Notes under the pieces: model-generated | What the model saw: only the letters and a program-made list of their open reading frames with translations | Database searches by the model: none | What the model was told of the DNA's origin: nothing | In this document: positions 9,205 through 15,203 of the stretch, piece by piece | Position numbering within the stretch: the first letter of the stretch is position 1 | How the letters are laid out: each line of letters begins with the position of its first letter | Source: an uncultured Clostridia bacterium | Lineage (GTDB): Bacteria > Bacillota > Clostridia > Christensenellales > CAG-917 | NCBI GenBank assembly: GCA_947589635.1 | Contig: CANQCC010000004.1 | Coordinates: 1 to 34,145, forward strand | Direction of reading: 5' to 3' | Length of the DNA: 34,145 nt | Program-made: the position numbers and the translations under genes

Positions 9205-9329
9205 CCCGCCCGATGGCGGATTTTATTTGCTGTATCCCGCCTCAAGACGGAATTTTTTTGCTTTATCTCGCCCGAAAGCGGAGGTTCGCTTGCCCTGACC
9301 CGCTCGAGGACGAAAGCGCGGCAAAGCGC
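9205..9329. repeat. Degenerate 31-bp tandem repeat, four units, each with a small hairpin core
   Basis: Units start at 9205, 9236 and 9267 (exact 31-bp steps) and about 9299. Each begins CCCGCC/CTCGCC, has a short self-complementary core such as CCGCC-CGAT-GGCGG, then a T-rich half. It fills the space between the mscS leader and the stop of the next minus-strand gene. The fourth unit is weak. Confidence 0.6.
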
Positions 9330-9833
9330 CTATTGATCGAGAGGCTTTGTGCGCAAAGTCTTCGAGGCGACTATCGTCTCGCCAAAACCCTGCTTCATAA
9401 ACACTTCAAGCGTGTACTTCTTCCCCGCGGAAAGCCCCGCGAACTTCCCCTCGTTTGTGCCCGGGACAAGTTTTTTCTCCTGTTTGGAGCTGCCGCCGAC
9501 CACTCTCACGCTCAGCGCCTCCTCCCCCGCGGGCACGCTTATGTTGTAGGCGATCTCGTTGAGGGCGACAATCGTGGAGACTATCTTCGCGCCGGGCACG
9601 TCCGTAGTCGTCGTCCCAAGCGCGCCGCCGCCAAACAGCAATATCGCGGCAAGCGAAGCGGCAAACACCGCGATGAGAGCCCTGCCCACCGAGTGCGTGT
9701 TGCCGTAGTTGTCGGGATCGGCATGATACTCCTTGGGCGTGGGATTGCCCGCGAAGTCGTTTTTGGTCGCCGCGCCGTTTTTTGTGACTCCGCCAAAGGA
9801 ATCATAATTTTTTAAGGGAGAATCGTTTCTCAT
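9330..9833 (-). CDS. Single-pass membrane protein of unknown function, fibronectin III-like outer domain
   Basis: About 167 aa from the chosen ATG. I do not recognise a named family. A polar Gly/Asn-rich N-terminal region (about 50 aa) precedes one membrane segment (ALIAVFAASLAAILLFGGGAL); the C-terminal 95 aa look like a beta-sandwich of fibronectin type III style (AYNISVPAGEEALSVRVVG ... FAGLSAGKKYTLEVFM ... SKTLRTKPLD). Topology is probably N-in, domain outside. The track start is a TTG at 9899 with no ribosome site. ATGs at 9860 (GGGGAG close by) and 9833 (AGAGGG close by) are better; 9833 has the better spacing. The domain call rests on pattern alone. Confidence 0.65.
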   Translation of the reverse strand: MRNDSPLKNYDSFGGVTKNGAATKNDFAGNPTPKEYHADPDNYGNTHSVGRALIAVFAASLAAILLFGGGALGTTTTDVPGAKIVSTIVALNEIAYNISVPAGEEALSVRVVGGSSKQEKKLVPGTNEGKFAGLSAGKKYTLEVFMKQGFGETIVASKTLRTKPLDQ

Positions 9834-10310
9834 TTGCCCTCTGCGCCCGTGCGCGCCCATCGGCTCCCCAAAAGATGACGGGCGTTTTATCTGTGCCAAC
9901 CTTTGATAGGCACATGATCTTGCGCCGAACTTTTACAAGCAATTTGCTTTTGCCGCTCGGCAAGCGTTTTGCCCGTGGCGCGCCTTGGCGCGTCCGCTTT
10001 TGGGATCCGTTTATAAAATTTTATTTTAATTTACGCTCAAAGTCAACCCTATCTGCCTTCAAAATCAATTTGTTTTGCGCGGGGCGAGCCGTTATTTGTC
10101 AAACGTAGGCGGTTTTATGGCGATTCCCGCCTTTGCGCCCCGCTTCCCCGCTACTCCATATATTTGTTGCCGCCTCTGTCTTTTAATGCCGAAAGCATAT
10201 TCTGTCGTCGCCCCGCCGCGTTATCCGCGTCCTGACGCCTTTCGTCCGTGCTTGTCCCCTTGCATAATCTCCGTCTGCCGCGCATATCTTTAAGCGATAT
10301 GGAGGATGCT
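9834..10310. other. Long intergenic region between divergent genes
   Basis: About 475 bp with no convincing gene; the small ORFs here look like chance. It contains two tight inverted repeats, TTGCCG-CT-CGGCAA (9950-9963) and CGCGCC-TT-GGCGCG (9979-9992), and an AT-rich patch near 10010-10040 that may hold promoter elements. I could not place a confident -35/-10 pair for either flanking gene. Confidence 0.5.
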
Positions 10311-11804
10311 ATGTTCGATTTTGAAAAACTGAGCGCAAGCAAGCTGTATGCCGCGCCTCACGTGGAGCGCGTGGTGGAATTTTCGCCTCCGGGCGTGGAT
10401 ATTGAAAACATCGCGAAGGTGCTGTCCCTCTCGGTCGAGGCGAAGTGCAACTGTGCGGAGGCGTTTGACGGATACGCCGAGGTGACGGGCAGGACAAACT
10501 TTCGTCTGACCTATCTCGACAAGAACGGCGACCCGAAGGGCGTGGACTACAACGCGGACTTTTCCGTCAAGGCGGAGGGCGAATTTTGCGCGGCGGACGC
10601 GGCGAGCGCGACGATAACCGTTGTGGAGTCGGACGTGTCGGCGGCGGGAGCGCTTACTCTGTCCGCCGTTCTCGAAGTGTGCGTGACCGCGGTACAGCGC
10701 GAGGAGTTGAACGTGCTTATGGGCGCGGACAAGTGCTACAAGACGTCAAAAACGATAGCTCTCCCCGCGTATATCGCCTCTAAGACCTCGGTCTGTCCCT
10801 TTGACGCGGAGCAGGACGTCGGCGGCGAGATAACCTCCGTCCTCAGCATGGGCGCGCACTGCCCCGTCATTCGCGCGGAGGCCGTGGACGGCGGGATAAA
10901 AGCGGCGGCAAAGCTGAGCCTCAACGCGGTCTACGTCGAGGGCGGCGAGATAAAACAGCGCGACTTCATAATAGACCTCGAGGAGGAGCTTAACCTTGAC
11001 GGCGTGCGCGAAGGGGACAAGGTGCTTATCGACGCGTGCGTAAAGTCCTCCAAAATAGTGCTTCAGGGCGTGACGGACGACAACGTGCTGCGCGTAGAGG
11101 GCGACGTCGCTTTCAAGGCGCAGGTCTTCCGCCTTGCGCAAGTCGAAGTTGTGGACGACCTCTTCACGCTTGAAAACGAAGTGGATATCACTAAAACGTC
11201 CGCAAAATACGCATATTTTGACGGCAGCGCCTACTTTGCGAAGAAGGTGAGCGGAACGGCGACGCTTGGCGACAACCGCGCGGCGGCGATAAAGATAGAC
11301 GCCATCCCAAGCTCCCGCTGCTATACGACAAAGGCCGCGACGGAAGAGGACGGTTCGCTGACCGTGGAGGGCATTGTCAACGCGGACATCGTGTATACGG
11401 ACGAAAACGGATTCAACTCCGTGCGCGCGGAAGTGCCGTTTTCCCTCAACATCCAGAACGCGTCGCCGTTTGCGGGCGAGGTCAAGGTGCGCGCGGACAT
11501 AGAAAAGATATCCGCGGACATCAGGCGAGAGCGCGAAATAGACATCGATATCGCTCTGAGACTTGCCACGGACGCCTTTGCGGAGACTGACGCGGAGTTT
11601 ATAAGCGGCGTGGAACTGGGCGAAGAAAGAGCGCAAAACACAAGCGGCATATCCTTGTATATCGCGCGCGAAGGGGACGAGATCCTGGACTTGTGCAAGG
11701 CGTTTTCGGCGATGCCCGAGGACATCCTCGCGCAAAATCCCGCCCTCACCTTCCCGCTTGCAGAGGGCGAACGCGCCGTATATTTCAGACAGATCGCAAT
11801 ATAG
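10311..11804 (+). CDS. DUF3794 (SPOCS) protein with C-terminal LysM-like domain
   Basis: 497 aa. The body consists of repeated beta-rich modules of the DUF3794/SPOCS type (DVAFKAQVFRLAQVEVVDDLFTLENEV; EGIVNADIVYTDENGFNSVRAEVPFSL). The last 45 residues (YIAREGDEILDLCKAFSAMPEDILAQNP) resemble a LysM peptidoglycan-binding domain. This architecture is known from Clostridia and related to spore morphogenetic proteins such as SipL. There is no signal peptide, consistent with an intracellular or mother-cell protein. Track start 10248 is replaced by ATG 10311 because GGAGG lies 5 nt before it. Whether the organism forms spores cannot be told from this window; cwlD at 29.8 kb would fit. Monocistronic. 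Confidence 0.8.
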   Translation: MFDFEKLSASKLYAAPHVERVVEFSPPGVDIENIAKVLSLSVEAKCNCAEAFDGYAEVTGRTNFRLTYLDKNGDPKGVDYNADFSVKAEGEFCAADAASATITVVESDVSAAGALTLSAVLEVCVTAVQREELNVLMGADKCYKTSKTIALPAYIASKTSVCPFDAEQDVGGEITSVLSMGAHCPVIRAEAVDGGIKAAAKLSLNAVYVEGGEIKQRDFIIDLEEELNLDGVREGDKVLIDACVKSSKIVLQGVTDDNVLRVEGDVAFKAQVFRLAQVEVVDDLFTLENEVDITKTSAKYAYFDGSAYFAKKVSGTATLGDNRAAAIKIDAIPSSRCYTTKAATEEDGSLTVEGIVNADIVYTDENGFNSVRAEVPFSLNIQNASPFAGEVKVRADIEKISADIRREREIDIDIALRLATDAFAETDAEFISGVELGEERAQNTSGISLYIAREGDEILDLCKAFSAMPEDILAQNPALTFPLAEGERAVYFRQIAI

Positions 11805-11824
11805 CCAAAATGCAAGCTCGCATT

Positions 11825-11960
11825 GCGCGGCGCAAGTTTACAAAGCACAAGTTTGCACAACGCCGCAAATTTGCGAAATATACGTTTGCGAAGCGCACAT
11901 TTGCATAACGCGGCGTAAGTTTGCAAAAGTTTGCAAAATCGCACGATCTTGCAAATCTCA
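11825..11960. repeat. Degenerate short repeats with core AAGTTTGCA, about 17-bp spacing
   Basis: After the DUF3794 stop, copies resembling AAGTTTGC recur about every 15-18 bp (near 11834, 11849, 11866, 11884, 11899, 11917 and onward), with CGGCG-type words between some of them. The 344-bp gap up to the MATE gene otherwise shows only the MATE promoter. The periodicity is loose. Confidence 0.4.
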
Positions 11961-12094
11961 TTCAATTGTATGCATCTCGGTTGTATGTATCTCGGTCGGG
12001 AGGGCAGGCAGGCGACTGTCCTTCCGGCTTTTATATTGATTTTCCCGTATGAATTTTTGGTATTGATCTTTTGAGGATAATAATTTATACAAAA

Positions 12095-12125
12095 TTCGCA
12101 AAATCTTGTCTTAGTGTGCTATAAT
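12095..12125 (+). promoter_or_regulatory. Probable MATE gene promoter
   Basis: A consensus -10 TATAAT lies at 12120-12125. The best -35 is TTCGCA (12095-12100), with a long 19-nt spacer. Predicted start near 12132, giving a short leader that includes AAGAGGA. Confidence 0.5.
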
Positions 12126-12148
12126 GTAGCGCAAGGATCTAAGAGGAT

Positions 12149-13567
12149 ATGAAAAGCATGACGGACGAACAAGAATATAAGCGCATGACGGAATCCCCGG
12201 TATTCGGGCTGGTCATGAAACTTTCCATTCCCACGACATTCAGCATGCTGATAACGTCCATATACAACCTTGCGGACACGTTTTTCGTATCCTCGCTGGG
12301 CAACGCGCAGACAAGCGCGGTGGGCGTAGTCTTCGCCATTCAATCCATAATTCAGGCGATAGGATACGGCTTTGGCATGGGCACGCAAAGCCTCATCTCC
12401 CGCAAGCTCGGCGAAAAGAAGAACGACGAGGCAAATCTGTATGCCACTTCGGGCTTTTTGGCGGCGTTTTTGGTTGGGCTTGTCATGCTGTTCGGGCTTA
12501 TAGACCTCAAAGGCCTCGTGCGGGTGTTCGGCGCGACGGACACGGCGCTTTTGTACGCGCGGGACTATTGCTTTTTCATATTGCTTGGGGCGCCGCTTTT
12601 CTGCTCCTCGTTTGTGCTTAACAACATCTTGCGCGGGGAGGGCAAGGCTACGCTGTCCATGATAGGGCTTTGCAGCGGCGGCATAATCAACATAGGGCTT
12701 GACGCGCTGTTCATTTATGCGCTGAAACTTGGCGTGGCGGGCGCGGCGATAGCTACGCTTATAAGCCAGGCGATATCCTTTGTCATATTGCTGTCCTGCT
12801 TCATCTTTCATAGAACCATCGTCAAGATAAATCCGCTTAAAACAAGCCGCCATATAAAGGACTATCTCAACATATTCCGCGTAGGGCTGCCCACGGTGTT
12901 CCGCCAGAGCCTCGGCAGCGTGGCGACCACTCTGCTTAACCGCGCCGTGCGTCCCTTCGGCGACGAAGCGATGTCCGCAATAAGCGTGGCAAACAAAATA
13001 TACATGCTTCTTCGCAGCATGCTGATAGGCGTGGGACAAGGCTTCCAGCCCGTGGCGGGATACAACTACGGCGCCAAAAAGTACGAGCGCGTAAAGAGCG
13101 CCTTCAACGCCGCCGTCATAATAGGCACGGCGTACGGAGTCGTCGCGGCGATAATTCTGTTTTCGCTGTCGGGTCAGATAATGGGACTGTTCCGTCCCGG
13201 CGACGCCGAGGTCATCGCGATTGGCGGCAGAACGCTTAAATATCTCAGCTTCGCCCTGCCCCTGCTTGGCTACTCCACGTTTGTAAACCAGCTGTATCAA
13301 TCCCTCGGCTTTGTCGTCCCCGCGACCATTCTCGCCTCGTGCAGGCAAGGCATCTTCTATATCCCCCTCATCCTGATCCTGCCCATATACATGGGGCTTC
13401 GCGGCATAGAGATGACCCAGATGATAGCCGACCTCGCCACGTTTGTCGTCTCCATCCCCTTCCACATCTACATGTTCAAAAAGTTGCTTGTCCACCTCGC
13501 GTCCAAGGACCCGCCCTCCGCGGACGAGCACTTTAACGCGTCCGACCCCGACGTCCCAACCATGTAA
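12149..13567 (+). CDS. MATE-family multidrug/sodium antiporter
   Basis: 472 aa, about 12 membrane segments, the normal MATE size. The N-terminus has the family pattern (MTESPVFGLVMKLSIPTTFSMLITSIYNLADTFF), with the related second half beginning near residue 235 (GLPTVFRQSLGSVATTLLNRAV; VGQGFQPVAGYNYGAKKYERV). It exports cationic compounds in exchange for Na+ or H+; the substrate cannot be predicted. Two starts are possible: ATG 12149, and ATG 12158, which sits 10 nt after AGAGGA and may be the real one. It is monocistronic, ended by the hairpin at 13566-13594. Confidence 0.93.
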   Translation: MKSMTDEQEYKRMTESPVFGLVMKLSIPTTFSMLITSIYNLADTFFVSSLGNAQTSAVGVVFAIQSIIQAIGYGFGMGTQSLISRKLGEKKNDEANLYATSGFLAAFLVGLVMLFGLIDLKGLVRVFGATDTALLYARDYCFFILLGAPLFCSSFVLNNILRGEGKATLSMIGLCSGGIINIGLDALFIYALKLGVAGAAIATLISQAISFVILLSCFIFHRTIVKINPLKTSRHIKDYLNIFRVGLPTVFRQSLGSVATTLLNRAVRPFGDEAMSAISVANKIYMLLRSMLIGVGQGFQPVAGYNYGAKKYERVKSAFNAAVIIGTAYGVVAAIILFSLSGQIMGLFRPGDAEVIAIGGRTLKYLSFALPLLGYSTFVNQLYQSLGFVVPATILASCRQGIFYIPLILILPIYMGLRGIEMTQMIADLATFVVSIPFHIYMFKKLLVHLASKDPPSADEHFNASDPDVPTM

Positions 13568-13594
13568 AAAGCGCCCGATTAACGAGCGCTTTTT
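13566..13594. terminator. Bidirectional terminator between MATE and anti-sigma genes
   Basis: AAAAAGCGCCCG, loop ATTAA, CGAGCGCTTTTT: a 12-bp stem with one mismatch, flanked by A and T runs, overlapping the MATE stop codon and lying 24 bp from the convergent gene's stop. Confidence 0.85.
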
Positions 13595-13617
13595 CGTCCT
13601 TTTATCAATTGTCAAAA

Positions 13618-14265
13618 TCACCCCACAAGCGCAAAATATTGATGCACAAGGTCGGCAAGACTTTCGCACTCCTCGCCGCCGAGGGACAGCACGATGGCGC
13701 TAAGTCTTGCCCTGTCGTCCTCGTTTCCAATGCGGCGCGAGAGGGAGGCGGAAGGGGCAAAAGCGTATGCCGCCTCAAGCTCGCCCGCGACATATTTAAG
13801 CCGATCTCTTGCAAGCTCGCTGTCCTCGCAAATCACACAAACGGACGTTTTATCCGTCGATCCGTACTGATAAAGTTGCGATATTGAAACTATTTTCATT
13901 TTTGTCGCGCCCTCTTGCCCGCTTTCGTCCGCAAGCAAAACAATCCGTCCGTCGCCCGAAAACACAAGCCCGAAGTTTAAGGTCTCGCCCTCTTTTTGCA
14001 CCTCGATGGAGACGTAGCAATACGGCTTTGCCTTCTCGTGAGACGGCAACAAGATCATGGCGGTAAACGCGATCGCGGCGACGATCAAAAGCACGGTCGC
14101 CGTGACAAGCAATCTTACGGCAAGCTCCTTCCTGAAGGCCTGCGCGGGAGTTTCGCCGCTCAAAAGCCTGTTGAGGGGGGCGCGCTTTACGCGGGGCAGC
14201 ATGTCGGGGATGTCGTACCCCTCGTGCTCCTTTTTAAGTCTTTCTTTTATGTCCTTAATTTTCAT
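13618..14265 (-). CDS. Membrane anti-sigma factor with RsgI-like outer domain
   Basis: 215 aa. A basic cytoplasmic segment (1-50, DIPDMLPRVKRAPLNRLL) precedes one membrane helix (about 51-73), then an outer domain. The outer part follows the RsgI middle-domain layout: a YVSIEV strand, a NFGLVFSGDGRIVLLADESG stretch, and later TSVCVICEDSELARDRLKYVAGELEAAY. It overlaps the ECF sigma gene by 11 bp, the usual sigma/anti-sigma arrangement, so it probably holds that sigma factor inactive until a surface signal. The Asn-Pro autocleavage site of canonical RsgI (INPS-type) is replaced by VQKEGE. The N-terminus is not a typical RsgI_N domain, so family placement rests on the outer domain plus context. 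Confidence 0.72.
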   Translation of the reverse strand: MKIKDIKERLKKEHEGYDIPDMLPRVKRAPLNRLLSGETPAQAFRKELAVRLLVTATVLLIVAAIAFTAMILLPSHEKAKPYCYVSIEVQKEGETLNFGLVFSGDGRIVLLADESGQEGATKMKIVSISQLYQYGSTDKTSVCVICEDSELARDRLKYVAGELEAAYAFAPSASLSRRIGNEDDRARLSAIVLSLGGEECESLADLVHQYFALVG

Positions 14266-14794
14266 CCGCCGTCTCCTTTTCCAGCGCCTTTTTCAGCTTT
14301 GCAAGCGCGTTATTATACGTCCACAGCACGGTGCCGAGAGGCTTTGACAGCATGTCGGCGATCTCGCGATGTTTGAATCCCGCGACGACGTGCAAGGTGA
14401 CTATCTGCCTTTCGGTGTCGCCGAGGGTCTTGTTCATCAGCGCCATTATGGGCGAACACTCCTCGTCGATATGGTAGCTGCCAAATTTATCCTGCCCCTC
14501 GTCCATATCCGTAAGCGCCTCGCGTTTGGCGCGGGCGATCTCGTTGAGCGTGGCGTTTTTGGCGATAGTGTAAAGCCAGGCGTACGCGTTCGACCCCGCC
14601 CTGTACGACGCGACCGTAGTCCTCAGCCTTATGTAGGCGGTCTGCATCATGTCCTCGGCGGTGTGATAGTTTCGGCAAATGGAAAGTATGAACGCAAAAA
14701 GCCCGCGATGAGTCTCGTTGTAGATCTCCTCAAACGCTTGCTCGTCGCCCTGTTGAAGCCGAAGCATCTTTTGGTCGAATTCCTGCTTGGTCAT
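14255..14794 (-). CDS. ECF (sigma-70 family) RNA polymerase sigma factor
   Basis: About 179 aa, an ECF-size protein. Region 2 has FEEIYNETHRGLFAFILSI and DMMQTAYIRL; region 4 has LGDTERQIVTLHVVAGFKHREIADML followed by a helix-turn-helix with the GTVLWTYNNALAKLKK ending. It directs RNA polymerase to a stress or envelope regulon. The track start is ATG 14800, but the promoter at 14801-14829 would start transcription around 14794, so the second ATG (MTKQEFDQ) at 14794 is chosen; no ribosome site is present for either. It overlaps the anti-sigma gene. Its own promoter looks like a housekeeping type rather than an ECF type. Confidence 0.92.
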   Translation of the reverse strand: MTKQEFDQKMLRLQQGDEQAFEEIYNETHRGLFAFILSICRNYHTAEDMMQTAYIRLRTTVASYRAGSNAYAWLYTIAKNATLNEIARAKREALTDMDEGQDKFGSYHIDEECSPIMALMNKTLGDTERQIVTLHVVAGFKHREIADMLSKPLGTVLWTYNNALAKLKKALEKETADEN

Positions 14795-14800
14795 AAGCAT

Positions 14801-14829
14801 ATTTTACCATACTTGCCCGCCGTAAACAA
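14801..14829 (-). promoter_or_regulatory. ECF sigma/anti-sigma operon promoter, predicted leaderless
   Basis: Minus strand TTGTTT (14824-14829), 17-nt spacer, TAAAAT (14801-14806), then ATGCTTATG. The second ATG lies 6 nt after the -10, the same distance as in ispE. Confidence 0.65.
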
Positions 14830-15116
14830 GGCTAAATTTTTTGCGGACGCGTTTTGCGTCTCTCTGCCTTTCCCGTTTCGGGCTCCGTCTTGATTTTGCC
14901 CGTCGCAAAGTTTTGCCCGGTCGCCCTTGCGCCGCGTCTTGGCGCCTTTGTCCTCGCAAAAGTCCGGCGGCTTGCAAACGGCGCCGCGCCAAACAATTTA
15001 TGCTTATGTTTTGCGCTTTTCCTCTTCCCTCGCCGCGAAAGGTTTGCGCCGGGGGCGAAAATCGCATAAAAAATAAATTAAAAGTCGATGATTTTTGTCC
15101 CGGCGGCAATTTTTTG
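14830..15116. other. Intergenic region upstream of the surface lipoprotein gene
   Basis: Nearly 290 bp between divergent promoters, rich in recurring words such as TTTTGCCCG, TTTTGCG and GCGCC. I see no gene and no clean repeat period. An A-rich stretch at 15067-15082 just before the -35 could act as an UP element. Confidence 0.4.
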
Positions 15117-15145
15117 TTGATATTGCAAAGTTTTGATTGTATAAT
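15117..15145 (+). promoter_or_regulatory. Near-consensus promoter of the surface lipoprotein gene
   Basis: TTGATA (15117-15122), exact 17-nt spacer, TATAAT (15140-15145). This is among the strongest promoters in the window and predicts a leader of roughly 50 nt. Confidence 0.8.
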
Positions 15146-15149
15146 ATAA

Positions 15150-15200
15150 GTTGCTTTTTTATTTATAATAATCAAGTGCGCGCTGCGCACGCGGAGCAAC
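15150..15200 (+). promoter_or_regulatory. Leader hairpin that could mask the ribosome site
   Basis: GTTGCT (15150-15155) can pair with AGCAAC (15195-15200), which overlaps the GGAG ribosome site. Between them is a second stem, GTGCGC-GCT-GCGCAC (15176-15190). Translation control is possible but unproven. Confidence 0.35.
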
Positions 15201-15203
15201 ATT

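Noticed and set aside
10261-10300. Sporulation sigma factor promoter (CATAnnnT words) before the DUF3794 gene
   Set aside because: Several such words occur by chance and none has a fitting -35 at the right distance.
12119-13669. 516-aa minus-strand ORF opposite the MATE gene
   Set aside because: Antisense shadow lacking any motif; it crosses a clear terminator.
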